A stretch of 64,000 nucleotides of DNA from NCBI GenBank assembly GCA_003139695.1, contig PLJM01000005.1, positions 122,135 to 186,134 on the forward strand. Direction: 5' to 3'. The stretch comes from Candidatus Dormiibacterota bacterium. Its GTDB lineage: Bacteria > Chloroflexota > Dormibacteria > Dormibacterales > Dormibacteraceae. Below are positions 26,015 to 35,114 of this stretch, piece by piece; position 1 is the stretch's first letter; each line of letters begins with the position of its first letter. The translations under genes and the position numbers were made by a program. The notes under the pieces are model-generated. The model ran no database searches. It was not told where the DNA came from and saw nothing but the letters and a program-made list of their open reading frames with translations.

Positions 26015-27304
26015 TCAGTCGAACAGCTTGGGACCGCGTGTGACGAACTGGTCGCGGCGCGGGCCGGTTCCGATCAGGTCGATGGGGGCGCCGATCAGCT
26101 CGCCGATCCGTTCGATGTAGTCGCGGCAGCGCGACGGCAGATCCTCCCAGCATCGGGCGGAGCCGATTGGCGTTTCCCAGCCGGGCATCTCCTCGTAGAT
26201 CGGCGTGCAGTGCTTGTAGTGCGAGATGTTGGCGAGGGGGTGGTGGTGGAGCTCCCCGCGGAAGTCGTAGGCGGTGCAGATCTTCAGCAGGGGTTGCTCG
26301 TCGAGGATGTCGAGGCGCATGAGGGCAGCGCGCCCGACGCCGTTGATACGCACGGCGTAGCGAGCGACCGCTGAGTCGAACCAGCCGATGCGGCGGGGAC
26401 GGCCGGTGACGGTGCCGAACTCGTGGCCGCGCTCGCGGATCTGGTCCCCGACGCCGTCCAGGAGCTCGGATGGAAAGGGGCCGTAGCCGACACGCGAGGC
26501 GTATGCCTTGAAGACGCCGATCGTGAGGTCGACCTTGGTCGGGGCGATGCCGCTGCCGGTCAGGGCGCCGCCGGCGGTGGGATTGGAGCTCGTGACATAG
26601 GGATAGGTGCCGAAGTCGAGGTCGAGCATGGTGGCCTGGGCGCCCTCCAGGAGGATGTTGGCGCCGCTGTCCAGGGCATCCTGGATGATCGGGAAGGTGT
26701 CCTTGATGTAGGGATCGAGCTGCTTGGCGTAGCCCATGTACTCCTCGAGCATGCTTTCCCAGTCGTATGCCTCGGCGTCGTAAAGCTTGGTGAGGATCGG
26801 GTTCTTCACCTGGCCGACGACGAAGGCGAGCTTCTTGCGCATGAAGCCTTCCTTTTGCAGGTCGCCGATACGGAACCCGATGCGGCGGATCTTGTCGGCG
26901 TAGGCGGGGCCGATGCCACGCCACGTGGTGCCAAGGCGGTCGTCGCCGCGCGCGTCCTCTTCCAGGCGGTCGAAGAGGGGGTGGTAGCGCATGACCATGT
27001 GGGCGCGTTCGCTCACCATCAGGTTTTTTGGTTGAATGCCTCGCTCTTTCAGCTGGGAGAGCTCGCGCAGGAGGACGATGGGGTCGACCACTACGCCGTT
27101 GCCGATGATGCAGGTGCAGGCGGGATAGAGGATGCCCGAGGGGATCAGCTGGAACTTGAACTCGCCGTCCTCTGTGATGACCGTGTGCCCGGCGTTGTTG
27201 CCCCCCTGGGATCGGATGACCATCTGGGCTTTGGCGGCGAGGAAGTCGATGACCTTCCCTTTGCCCTCATCGCCCCATTGGCCGCCGACCAGGATGATGA
27301 CCAT
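26015..27304 (-). CDS. purA: Adenylosuccinate synthetase
   Basis: Converts IMP and aspartate to adenylosuccinate with GTP in AMP synthesis. The N-terminal GGQWGDEGKGKVIDFLA, QGGNNAGHT and the GTTWRGIGPAYADK segment are diagnostic; the C-terminus holds LPSRCRDYIERIGELIG. The 429-residue length is normal. It is the last gene of a DUF1232-rplI-dnaB-purA run on the minus strand, 5 bp after dnaB, and is probably co-transcribed. Confidence 0.98.
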   Translation of the reverse strand: MVIILVGGQWGDEGKGKVIDFLAAKAQMVIRSQGGNNAGHTVITEDGEFKFQLIPSGILYPACTCIIGNGVVVDPIVLLRELSQLKERGIQPKNLMVSERAHMVMRYHPLFDRLEEDARGDDRLGTTWRGIGPAYADKIRRIGFRIGDLQKEGFMRKKLAFVVGQVKNPILTKLYDAEAYDWESMLEEYMGYAKQLDPYIKDTFPIIQDALDSGANILLEGAQATMLDLDFGTYPYVTSSNPTAGGALTGSGIAPTKVDLTIGVFKAYASRVGYGPFPSELLDGVGDQIRERGHEFGTVTGRPRRIGWFDSAVARYAVRINGVGRAALMRLDILDEQPLLKICTAYDFRGELHHHPLANISHYKHCTPIYEEMPGWETPIGSARCWEDLPSRCRDYIERIGELIGAPIDLIGTGPRRDQFVTRGPKLFD

Positions 27305-27309
27305 CCTGG

Positions 27310-28668
27310 TTATTCAGTACCGGGTTCGGGCCGGCGGGTCTCCAGGTTGTAGAAGCGAGTGTGATCGCGGCGGAACTTGAGCTCGATCGTGCCGGTGGGG
27401 CCGTTGCGGTGCTTGGCGATGATGACCTCGGCGATGCCGGGCCGCTCTTCAGATTTGTAATACTCCGGTCTGAAAAGAAACATGACAACGTCACTGTCCT
27501 GTTCGATGGCACCCGATTCTCTCAAGTCGCTGAGGATCGGGCGCTTGTCAGGGCGCTGCTCGGGCGCTCGACTCAACTGCGAGATGGCGATCACAGGGAT
27601 TCGCAGCTCGCGAGCGAGGCCTTTGAGCGCACGTGAGATAGACGAGACCTCCTGAACGCGGTTGTCATCGCCGCGTGAGCGGCCGTGCATGAGCTGTAGA
27701 TAGTCGACGACGATCAGGTCGATGTTGTGGCGCATCTTGGCCTGTCGCGCTTTGAGCTGAAGGGTCAGCTCGTCCATCGCGGGGGTGTCATCGATGTAGA
27801 TCGCGGCCTCACCTAGAGGCCCGAGCGCATTGGACACCCTGTCGTACTCCGCTTCGCTCAACAACCCTCGGTGCAATCGCTGAGCGTCTATCTGAGCCTG
27901 TTCTGTCAGAAGTCGTTCAGTGAGCTGCTCCTTGGACATCTCGAGGCTGAAGATGGCGATCGCCTTTTTCGACTCAAGAGCCGCGTGCAAAGCGATGTTA
28001 AGGGCCAGCGACGTTTTGCCCATACTAGGTCGCCCCGCCACGATGATCAGATCCGAGTCCTTGAACCCGCCGGTCATACGGTCCAGGTCGTGGAATCCTG
28101 ACGGGACCCCGATGACCCCCTGCCCGCTCTCCATCTGAAGCGAGATCCGCTCCATCGCAGGCCCCAAGAGGTCGTAGAGGCGAGCCAGCTCGCGCTGGTC
28201 GCGGTCGTCGGCGACGCCGAACACCAGCGACTGCGCCTGGTTGATCGCCTCCTCCGCCTCCACCCCATCGTCGTAGCCGAACCCCGCGATGTTCGACCCC
28301 GCCGAGATCAGGCGGCGCTTGTACGCCTTCTCCTTGACGATGCGGCCGTAGTACTCGATGTTGGCCGCGGTCGGCACCGCGCTCTGCATGGAAGCGAGCT
28401 GCGTACGCCCACCAATGCGGTCGAGCATGCCCATCGTCTGCAACTGCGCGGCCAGCGTGACGTTGTCGATCGGCTCCCCCGCCGCAAACAGGTCCAGCGC
28501 GGCCCTGTAAACCTGCCCGTTGTTCTCGCGATAGAAGTCCTCGGGATGCAGGAACTGCAGGACCTTGGCCACCGACAGGGGGTCGAGAAGAATGGATCCG
28601 AGCACCGACAGCTCGGCGTCCTGGTCGTGAGGTGGCACCCTCCCCGGCGAGAGAGGGATCGTCTGCAT
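27310..28668 (-). CDS. dnaB: Replicative DNA helicase
   Basis: The N-terminal domain (PPHDQDAELSVLGSILLDP) is followed by the RecA-like ATPase with Walker A GRPSMGKTSLALNIA, Walker B LIVVDYLQLMHG and the SQLSRAPEQR arginine-finger region. The 452-residue length is standard and there is no intein. The position next to rplI is conserved in many bacteria. Confidence 0.98.
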   Translation of the reverse strand: MQTIPLSPGRVPPHDQDAELSVLGSILLDPLSVAKVLQFLHPEDFYRENNGQVYRAALDLFAAGEPIDNVTLAAQLQTMGMLDRIGGRTQLASMQSAVPTAANIEYYGRIVKEKAYKRRLISAGSNIAGFGYDDGVEAEEAINQAQSLVFGVADDRDQRELARLYDLLGPAMERISLQMESGQGVIGVPSGFHDLDRMTGGFKDSDLIIVAGRPSMGKTSLALNIALHAALESKKAIAIFSLEMSKEQLTERLLTEQAQIDAQRLHRGLLSEAEYDRVSNALGPLGEAAIYIDDTPAMDELTLQLKARQAKMRHNIDLIVVDYLQLMHGRSRGDDNRVQEVSSISRALKGLARELRIPVIAISQLSRAPEQRPDKRPILSDLRESGAIEQDSDVVMFLFRPEYYKSEERPGIAEVIIAKHRNGPTGTIELKFRRDHTRFYNLETRRPEPGTE

Positions 28669-28682
28669 ACTGTCGACTTCCC

Positions 28683-29132
28683 TCAGCGGTCCTGGGTGAC
28701 GATCACATTGACGTGGGCATCCACATCGCGGTGCAGCTTCAACGGCACCTGGTGCTCACCGAGGGTCTTGATGGGCTCCTTCAAGTCGATCTTGTGGCGA
28801 TCAATGTCCACCCTGTGCTGCGCCTTCAGCGCCGCGGCGATGTCCTGGTTGGTGATGGAGCCGAACGCCTTTTCCTCTGCACCCATCTTCAACCTCACCA
28901 CCACCGTTTTGTTGTTGATCTCATCGGCCAGCGCCTGCGCCTCGACCCGATCCTTTGTCTCGCGCTTGGTCGCCGCGTCCTTCAGCCGCTTCGCCTCGGC
29001 TTCAAAACCCCGGCCTGCCGGCACCGCCAGCTTGCGAGGAAAAAGGAAGTTGCGCCCGTACCCGTCGGTGACTTCCTTCACATCGCCCGCACTGCCGATA
29101 TTCGGGACGTCCTTGGTCAGCATCACCCGCAA
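28683..29132 (-). CDS. rplI: 50S ribosomal protein L9
   Basis: Binds 23S rRNA near the base of the L1 stalk. The N-terminal RNA-binding domain (MRVMLTKDVPNIGSAGDVKE), the GYGRNFLFPRKLA motif, the long central helix (FEAEAKRLKDAATKRE) and the C-terminal domain (GSITNQDIAAAL, KTLGEHQVPLKLH) are all present. The 149-residue length is normal. Lies 14 bp ahead of dnaB. Confidence 0.97.
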   Translation of the reverse strand: MRVMLTKDVPNIGSAGDVKEVTDGYGRNFLFPRKLAVPAGRGFEAEAKRLKDAATKRETKDRVEAQALADEINNKTVVVRLKMGAEEKAFGSITNQDIAAALKAQHRVDIDRHKIDLKEPIKTLGEHQVPLKLHRDVDAHVNVIVTQDR

Positions 29133-29138
29133 TTTCGC

Positions 29139-29549
29139 CTAGTCCTCCGATACCGATTGATAAGGGTCCCGCCGCCAGACACGCTTTCGAATCCTGCTGA
29201 AGAGCCGCCCGCTCCCTTCGCGAGCCGCGCTGAAAGCCTCGTGGAAGTCGCGGTCGAATGTGCTCTCACCGGACTGCAGCGCTGCCTCGTGCTCACGCCG
29301 TACGTCCTCGGGGCACGCCTCGATAAACGTGCTGACCGCCAGCACGGCCAGGGCAAGCATGTCGAGCTCACCCATCAGCGGCACCCAGGCCGGGAGATCG
29401 ATCGGGCTCACGATCAGCACCAGGACGCCAAGCAGCACCGCCTTGGGGGCGGCCGGCACCCGCTCGTCGCGCAGCAGGCAGTAGGCAAGCTTGCCATGCC
29501 TCGGCACGTCGACCAGCAGCTCTTTGGCACGCGAAAGTATCGGATGCAT
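29139..29549 (-). CDS. DUF1232 (YkvA-like) membrane protein
   Basis: The 136-residue protein contains the DUF1232 core IVSPIDLPAWVPLMGELDML, a hydrophobic hairpin that sits in the membrane, preceded by PAAPKAVLLGVLVL. Function of the family is unknown. It lies 6 bp before rplI and is probably the first gene of that run. It shares a 66-bp divergent region with the MFS gene; TAGGCT on the minus strand lies about 11 nt before its ATG. Confidence 0.85.
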   Translation of the reverse strand: MHPILSRAKELLVDVPRHGKLAYCLLRDERVPAAPKAVLLGVLVLIVSPIDLPAWVPLMGELDMLALAVLAVSTFIEACPEDVRREHEAALQSGESTFDRDFHEAFSAAREGSGRLFSRIRKRVWRRDPYQSVSED

Positions 29550-29615
29550 GGGGGCCGGAACAGCCTAACGCGTTTTGGGCGCCAAAGTCAGCCTACTTAA
29601 CTTAGCCTTGCGGCC

Positions 29616-30887
29616 ATGGCAGCCGGGGTCACCGCCGAGCGAGAGCCTGCCCACTACGGAAACCTCCAGCACACGGCGCTGAGCGCCTTCTGGTTCGGCA
29701 TGAACTTCCTGTGGATACCCCTGACCACAGTCCTCATCCAGGCCCAGGTCGACGAGGTGGTTCCAAAAGGCTCTCAGAACACCGCGATCGGCGTCGCACT
29801 CGGCCTGGGCGGAGTGCTCGCCATGGCCGTTCCGCCGCTGGTCGGCGCCTGGTCAGACCGTCTGAACACTCGCTTTGGGCGTCGACGCCCGATCATGGTC
29901 GCGGGCACCCTTCTCACCATCCCTGGCCTGCTCATCCTGATGGCGGCCAACAACTACCCCGAGATCGTGATCGGCTACGCGATCATCCAGTTCTTTTTCA
30001 ACGCCGCCGGAGCGGCGTACGCCGGCATCATCCCCGACGTCGTCCCTGCCCAACAGGTTGGAAAGGCCAGCGGTTTCCTCGCCACCATGACGCAGCTCGG
30101 CATCGGCGGTGGGCTCGGCGTCACCAGCCTGCTCAGCCATAACCGCGCGATTTACCTCGTGATGGGCGTGGTAGCCGCCCTGTGCCTCATTCCCACTGTC
30201 TGGGCAGCTCGGACGGAGGGCATGGAGCCGATCGCTCCGCCGCAACACCGGCCATTCTCAGAGAGCGTCAGGGAGTTCCTGAGGCCGCTACATGAGGGCG
30301 ACTTCGCGTGGGTCGTGTTCACGCGGCTCATGGTGTCCTCAGGAATCACTGTCGTTCTGTACTTCCTTGTGAACTTCTTTGGAGACGTCGTCTTGACGCC
30401 GGGCACGGATGCCGCGAAGTTCACCGACAACTGGCTGCTGGTGGTCGTAGTGACCGCACTGCCGTTCGGATTCTTCGGTGGTCAGATCTCAGACCGCATA
30501 CGGCGCCGCAAGATATTCGTTTATCTGGCAGGGGCGGCTCAGTCGTTCGTCGCGCTGGTGTTCATCGCGTTCTATCCGAAATCGGTTCCGCTCGTGTATG
30601 CCCTGGGAGTTGCCTATGGGGTCGGCTATGGGCTCTATTTCGCGGTCGACTGGGCGCTCGCCTGCGATACGCTGCCCGACAAAACAAAGTCCGCGAAGGA
30701 CATGGGACTCTTCCACATCGCGCTGACGCTTCCGCAAGCCATCCTTCCATTGTTTGGCGGCGCGCTCATCGACTATCTCAACAAGCACATGGCTGCGAAC
30801 TCAGGCTACCGCGTGGTCTTCTCGAGTGCCGTGCTCTTCCTGTTTGTGGGTACGGTCCTTGTGAGTCGCATCAAGTCCATTCGCTGA
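29616..30887 (+). CDS. MFS transporter (SLC45/GPH-like)
   Basis: The 423-residue protein has 12 predicted helices. GAWSDRLNTRFGRRRPIMVA after helix 3 is the MFS loop signature, and NTRFGRRRP plus SDRIRRRK in the second half are typical of the sugar-cation (SLC45/GPH-like) branch; the substrate is not known. TAGCCT (29603-29608) lies 7 nt before the ATG. The 3' end overlaps the convergent GT87-like gene by 87 bp, so both 3' ends are mutually antisense. Confidence 0.87.
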   Translation: MAAGVTAEREPAHYGNLQHTALSAFWFGMNFLWIPLTTVLIQAQVDEVVPKGSQNTAIGVALGLGGVLAMAVPPLVGAWSDRLNTRFGRRRPIMVAGTLLTIPGLLILMAANNYPEIVIGYAIIQFFFNAAGAAYAGIIPDVVPAQQVGKASGFLATMTQLGIGGGLGVTSLLSHNRAIYLVMGVVAALCLIPTVWAARTEGMEPIAPPQHRPFSESVREFLRPLHEGDFAWVVFTRLMVSSGITVVLYFLVNFFGDVVLTPGTDAAKFTDNWLLVVVVTALPFGFFGGQISDRIRRRKIFVYLAGAAQSFVALVFIAFYPKSVPLVYALGVAYGVGYGLYFAVDWALACDTLPDKTKSAKDMGLFHIALTLPQAILPLFGGALIDYLNKHMAANSGYRVVFSSAVLFLFVGTVLVSRIKSIR

Positions 30888-32156
30888 TCCATCTCTTCGA
30901 ACAGCGACCAGCGCGGCAATCCAGATGGCAGTGATGCCGACCACCCCGAACTCCGCCATCAGCCTCAGCACCACGATGTCCGCGTGGCCCGATACGAGCA
31001 CCAGCTGAAACCAATTGTGGCCTGGACCGATGAGTGCCCAGCCCAACGCCACCAGCCCGAGCACCAACCAGTCGCGACGTCTGACTGCCCAGGCGATCAG
31101 GACAAGCATCGGCAGCAGCAGCAGCACCAGGTGCGTTCCCCATGAATAGCTCGCGACCAGCGGTCCAACCGCCACCACCGCGGCGGCTTCCAGAGCGCGT
31201 CCGGCCTGGTCGGTGCGAGGCCTTCGCAGCACCCAGAACGTGATGGCGAGCGCCACCAGCGCGATGGCGGTGGTGATCAGGCGCGCAGCCGGGCTCGTAT
31301 CTCTGACCGCGCCCAGGAACGTGCCCGGGTCGATGAGACGCGCCACAGTGCCGCCTGGAGAGTGGTTCTCGAACAGGCCGGTTCCGCCGGCGAGGACAGG
31401 GGCGACTTTGAACAGATATTCAGGGAGGTACTGCGGGACTGCGAGCAGCCACAACACGGCGCCGGCGACAGCGGCCGCCACCACCATCAGCCATCGCCTC
31501 CCCCACAGCAACAGCAATCCGAGGGGAGCCTGGAGCAGCTTGATCGCCACGGCAATGCCAAGTGCCGCGCCACCCCACCACCGATCGCCGGCTACCCATG
31601 CCATCAGCCACACACCGCTCAAGGCCACCAGGACGAGGTTTATCTGCCCCTCATCGAAGTTGCCGACAACGGGCTCGAACCCGATGACCACCAGGACGAG
31701 AAGCAGCGCCAGCTGCCAGTCGTTGACACCAATGGCGCGAAAGGTGGCCCACAAAAACACGAGTAGGGAGATTTGCAGGACGCCGATGACAATCGCCAGC
31801 TGCAAGTGAGGGTCCGCTCCCACCAGCGGCTGAAGCAGCCAGGCGACGGGAAGGGGAGTCACGTACTGAGCGCCGGCAAGGGCCAACGGAGTGAAAGTGC
31901 CTGGAGTCGGCGCGCAATTCTGGAGCACGCACAGGTCGTATGGGTCATGGCCCGAAGCGATGCGTGCGGCGGCGGCCAGGTAGTTGGCGCTGAAGTCAGC
32001 CGGTAGCGTGCCCGACAGTGCGGGCAGGACGATGGTCCGCCAGATGTAGACGGCGGCAATCGGGGGCGTCGCGATTACAAGGAGCAGCGTGCGAAAGCCG
32101 CGATGGTCGAGCGGAGTTCTACGACTCGCCGGGGTTGAGGTCGCCTCGCCGGTCAA
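30801..32156 (-). CDS. GT87/DUF2029-like polytopic glycosyltransferase
   Basis: A 451-residue membrane protein with about ten helices. DFSANYLAAAARIASGHDPYD near residue 55 is the luminal acidic loop expected of polyprenyl-phosphate-sugar-dependent GT-C enzymes, and the later AVAIKLLQAPLGLLLL matches the GT87 (alpha-mannosyl/arabinosyl) family. Acceptor unknown. Start is TTG 32156 with GATAAT on the minus strand (32164-32169) 7 nt upstream. The C-terminal tail of ~30 charged residues overlaps the MFS gene. Confidence 0.78.
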   Translation of the reverse strand: MTGEATSTPASRRTPLDHRGFRTLLLVIATPPIAAVYIWRTIVLPALSGTLPADFSANYLAAAARIASGHDPYDLCVLQNCAPTPGTFTPLALAGAQYVTPLPVAWLLQPLVGADPHLQLAIVIGVLQISLLVFLWATFRAIGVNDWQLALLLVLVVIGFEPVVGNFDEGQINLVLVALSGVWLMAWVAGDRWWGGAALGIAVAIKLLQAPLGLLLLWGRRWLMVVAAAVAGAVLWLLAVPQYLPEYLFKVAPVLAGGTGLFENHSPGGTVARLIDPGTFLGAVRDTSPAARLITTAIALVALAITFWVLRRPRTDQAGRALEAAAVVAVGPLVASYSWGTHLVLLLLPMLVLIAWAVRRRDWLVLGLVALGWALIGPGHNWFQLVLVSGHADIVVLRLMAEFGVVGITAIWIAALVAVRRDGSANGLDATHKDRTHKQEEHGTREDHAVA

Positions 32157-32485
32157 CGACGCGATTATCAGGTGTCGCTACGGACCGATTCGCTCAGATC
32201 GGACAAATAAACGAGGCGGCGCCTGCAGCGGACACCGCCTCGGCCGGCTCCGTCGGGTGACACGCATCTTGGTTACTGCGCCTTGCGGCCGTTGCCTACT
32301 TTTGGAGGCCAACCCTGCGTGAACTGCGGCGGATCCGGCGTCGCTACAGTTCAATTTGGCCCCTTATAGCGTCACTGTCAAGTGGTCTGTTTTTCCAGCA
32401 CGAAAGGGCAGTGAATCACGAGGTCTGACCCTCTTCGAGAGGCGCACAATGGTGCGAGAAATCTTCGCGGAGGTGGCTCGCAATC
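32157..32485. other. Intergenic region without a supported gene
   Basis: The left end holds the likely promoter of the GT87-like gene. The right end has GGAGGTGG (32470-32477), a Shine-Dalgarno-like site for the acyl-CoA synthetase. Between them I see no RNA gene or repeat. A short frame ending at about 32370 reads PCVNCGGSG but has no start or coding signal. Confidence 0.5.
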
Positions 32486-34126
32486 TTGGGCAAGCTCAGC
32501 TACGTTCACGGCGCTAGCGCAGTTCCCCTGCTGGGCGAGACCATCTTTCAAAACCTGCGCCGCACCGCTGAACGTTTCGGCGAACAAGAAGCGCTGGTGG
32601 TGGTGCACCAGGATCATCGCTCCACATATGCCGAGCTCGTGGATCAATGCGAGACCATCGCCCGCGGCCTCGTCGCGCGTGGCGTGCACAAGGGCGATCG
32701 CGTTGGTATCTGGGCGCCCAATCGCTTCGAGTGGGTGATCGTTCAGTACGCAACCGCGGCGATCGGAGCAATCCTCGTCAACATCAACCCCGCTTACCGC
32801 ACCTCGGAGCTCGAGTACGTGCTCAATCAGTCGGGCATCAGCTTCCTCATCTTGTCCGCGCGCTTCCGCCAGGCGGATTACGTGGCGATGCTCGCCGAGG
32901 TGAAAGGTCGCTGCCCCGAACTGAGGGAAGCGCTCGTCCTGGAGGACGGTTGGGCAGCGCTGCAACGCGACGCCGAGAAGATCAGCATGGACGAGCTGCA
33001 CGAGGTCGAAGGGTCGTTGCAGTTCGACGACCCGATCAACATTCAGTACACATCAGGCACCACCGGCTTTCCAAAGGGCGCGACGCTGACTCACCACAGC
33101 ATCCTCAACAACGGCTACTTCATCGGCGGCACCTTGAGATATTCGGAGAAGGACCGCGTCTGCATTCCGGTGCCCTTCTATCACTGCTTTGGGATGGTGC
33201 TGGGCAACCTTGCGTGCACCACTCATGGAGCGACCATGGTCATCCCCGGCGAGGCCTTCGACCCGATCGCTGTCATGGAGACTGTCGAGAAAGAGCGCTG
33301 CACCTCGCTGTACGGCGTGCCGACGATGTTCATCGGCGAGCTCGACCACCCGCGCTTCAAGGATTTCGATTTCAGCTCGCTGCGAACAGGGATCATGGCC
33401 GGGTCGCCCTGTCCGGTCGAGGTTATGAAGAAGGTGCAGACGGTGATGCACATTCCGGAGATGACTATCGCTTACGGGATGACTGAAACCTCTCCCGCCT
33501 CGACACAGTGTGCGACCGATGACCCATTGGAACGGCGCGTCTCAACTGTCGGCAGGGTGCATCCGCACGTCGAGATCAAGATCATCGATCCGGCGACCGG
33601 CAAGATCGTGGCGCGCGGCGAGACCGGGGAGCTGTGCAGCCGCGGCTACCTCGTGATGTGCGGCTACTGGAACAACGAGGAGGCGACTCGGCAGGCCGTT
33701 GACGCGGCGCGGTGGATGCACACCGGGGACCTGGCGACGATTGACGAGGAGGGGTACGTCAACATCGTCGGTCGGATCAAAGACATGATCATTCGGGGCG
33801 GCGAAAACATCTACCCGCGAGAGGTCGAGGAGTTTCTCTACACCCACCCCGACGTCGCGGACGTCCAGGTCATCGGCGTGCCATCCGAAAAATACGGCGA
33901 AGAGGTCATGGCCTGGGTCAAGCCGCGCGAGGGCGCCAACGTGACGGGCGAGGAGCTGGCCGCCTGGTGCAAGGGCAAGATCGCGTCGTTCAAGATTCCG
34001 CGCCACTGGAAGCTCGTCGACTCGTTTCCGATGACGGTCACGGGCAAGGTGCAAAAGTTCAAAATGCGCGAGGCGTCAGTGGAAGAGCTGGGCCTGGTGA
34101 AAGCTGCAGGAGTCCGAACCGCATAA
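32486..34126 (+). CDS. Acyl-CoA synthetase (AMP-binding, FadD-like)
   Basis: Activates a carboxylic acid, probably a medium- or long-chain fatty acid, to its CoA thioester through an acyl-adenylate. [18 protein letters not shown] is the P-loop, YGMTETSP the adenine motif, [15 protein letters not shown] the linker and [16 protein letters not shown] the hinge; the conserved catalytic Lys is in [11 protein letters not shown]. The 546-residue length is typical. Start is TTG 32486 with GGAGGTGG upstream. Acyl chain length cannot be read. A terminator hairpin follows. Confidence 0.93.
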   Translation: MGKLSYVHGASAVPLLGETIFQNLRRTAERFGEQEALVVVHQDHRSTYAELVDQCETIARGLVARGVHKGDRVGIWAPNRFEWVIVQYATAAIGAILVNINPAYRTSELEYVLNQSGISFLILSARFRQADYVAMLAEVKGRCPELREALVLEDGWAALQRDAEKISMDELHEVEGSLQFDDPINIQYTSGTTGFPKGATLTHHSILNNGYFIGGTLRYSEKDRVCIPVPFYHCFGMVLGNLACTTHGATMVIPGEAFDPIAVMETVEKERCTSLYGVPTMFIGELDHPRFKDFDFSSLRTGIMAGSPCPVEVMKKVQTVMHIPEMTIAYGMTETSPASTQCATDDPLERRVSTVGRVHPHVEIKIIDPATGKIVARGETGELCSRGYLVMCGYWNNEEATRQAVDAARWMHTGDLATIDEEGYVNIVGRIKDMIIRGGENIYPREVEEFLYTHPDVADVQVIGVPSEKYGEEVMAWVKPREGANVTGEELAAWCKGKIASFKIPRHWKLVDSFPMTVTGKVQKFKMREASVEELGLVKAAGVRTA

Positions 34127-34169
34127 GTAATTGGTGACCGACTGGCTTGATAGCTAGCGCGGCAAGGTT

Positions 34170-34190
34170 GGCCGGGGTCCCCCCCGGCCA
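34170..34190 (+). terminator. GC-rich hairpin after the acyl-CoA synthetase gene
   Basis: GGCCGGGG (34170-34177) pairs perfectly with CCCCGGCC (34183-34190) around a short C loop, 44 bp after the stop. No U tract follows. The sequence from here to 34294 shows no gene. Confidence 0.5.
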
Positions 34191-34294
34191 TGACTTTGTC
34201 TCCGAAACTGCCAATCGCGGCGTAGGAACTAGTCCGGAATTAATCCCATCGATATACCGGAGGGAGAGCAGCCACGCGCGAAGCGCCTGGCGAT

Positions 34295-34322
34295 GAGGGG
34301 AACCACCGGGGGTTCCCTCTCA
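34295..34322 (-). terminator. Hairpin abutting the stop of the 34320 gene
   Basis: GAGGGGAACC (34295-34304) pairs with GGTTCCCTCTC (34311-34321) with a one-base bulge. On the minus strand it begins at the TGA stop codon, the same arrangement as at 346-373 and in the family 1 repeats. Confidence 0.5.
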
Positions 34323-35114
34323 TATGAGGCTTTCATATGGGAATGCTGCGGCGAAAGGTTCGTATAGCAGCAGCACCTGGTCGATCGGCATCACGTCGCG
34401 CAAGAAGATCGCGCCCGCTGCGACGCCTGCCGACCCGACGATGCCCGATCCGTCGTGAGGAGCGTTCTGCTCCGCCCCCTCTTGCGCCGCCCGGAACGAG
34501 TTGGTCCGCCCTGTCTGGTTGGCAGTGGCGATCGCCAGCTTCCACGCGGCCGAATAAAGGTCCGCGGGATCCAGCTCGTCGGGTGCCACAGGCACCGCTC
34601 CAATCGTCCCCGCGGCAGGGGCCGCCTTCGGCGGCTCAGACAGCACCTTGGCGACGGCGGCCACCTCAACTTCAGCTTCGCCGGACAGCGAAGGCAGCTT
34701 CTGGAGAAACGCCGCGATCTGGCGGTCGACCGAGGGAGGCGGCTCGTAGCCCGGCCCCGGCAGCACCGTCGCAAACGGGCGGTAGATCGCTGCGAACTGC
34801 AGCGGGTACAGCTGTTCCCTGACCAGGATCGCGAGGGCGACGACCTGCGCTGACTCGAGCGCCGCAGCCGCCGCAGGCTCCGGCAGCGCCTTTCCGATCG
34901 CCTGCTTGATCTGGGCCACCCTGAACCCGCTGGTGAAGGCGTTGACCATTGCCTCGTCGGCCCCTGAGAGCAACGGATCCAGCAGCTGCTCCATGGCGGT
35001 ATTGGTGGGTCGCTGGCGGGAAAGGATTCGGGCCAAAGCGATCCAGCGCCACTGCTCGACGGTCAGCGACTTGCCGGCAGCGGCCAGGAACTGCCCGGCT
35101 TCGGTGGCGCTCAG
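34320..35114 (-). CDS. Conserved hypothetical protein, likely translationally coupled to glpX
   Basis: Not recognised. It is a soluble, Ala/Pro-rich helical protein (264 residues) without membrane segments; motifs such as LARILSRQRPTNTAMEQLLDP and MPIDQVLLLYEPFAAAFP are visible. The first canonical start is TTG 35036, but the frame upstream (LTVEQWRWIALARILS) reads as continuous protein and has no ATG/GTG/TTG until CTG 35114, whose TG overlaps the TGA of glpX (CTGA). I therefore extend to CTG 35114; TTG 35036 is the conservative start. The coupling suggests a link to glpX, role unknown. Confidence 0.65.
   Translation of the reverse strand: MSATEAGQFLAAAGKSLTVEQWRWIALARILSRQRPTNTAMEQLLDPLLSGADEAMVNAFTSGFRVAQIKQAIGKALPEPAAAAALESAQVVALAILVREQLYPLQFAAIYRPFATVLPGPGYEPPPSVDRQIAAFLQKLPSLSGEAEVEVAAVAKVLSEPPKAAPAAGTIGAVPVAPDELDPADLYSAAWKLAIATANQTGRTNSFRAAQEGAEQNAPHDGSGIVGSAGVAAGAIFLRDVMPIDQVLLLYEPFAAAFPYESLI

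Noticed and set aside
25965..26924. Frame of 319 codons on the same strand as purA
   Set aside because: Out-of-frame reading of purA, almost entirely Arg/Pro/His-rich.
32280..32372. Short frame with PCVNCGGSG, resembling a DnaJ-type zinc motif
   Set aside because: No start codon, no ribosome site, and only one Cys pair; probably chance.
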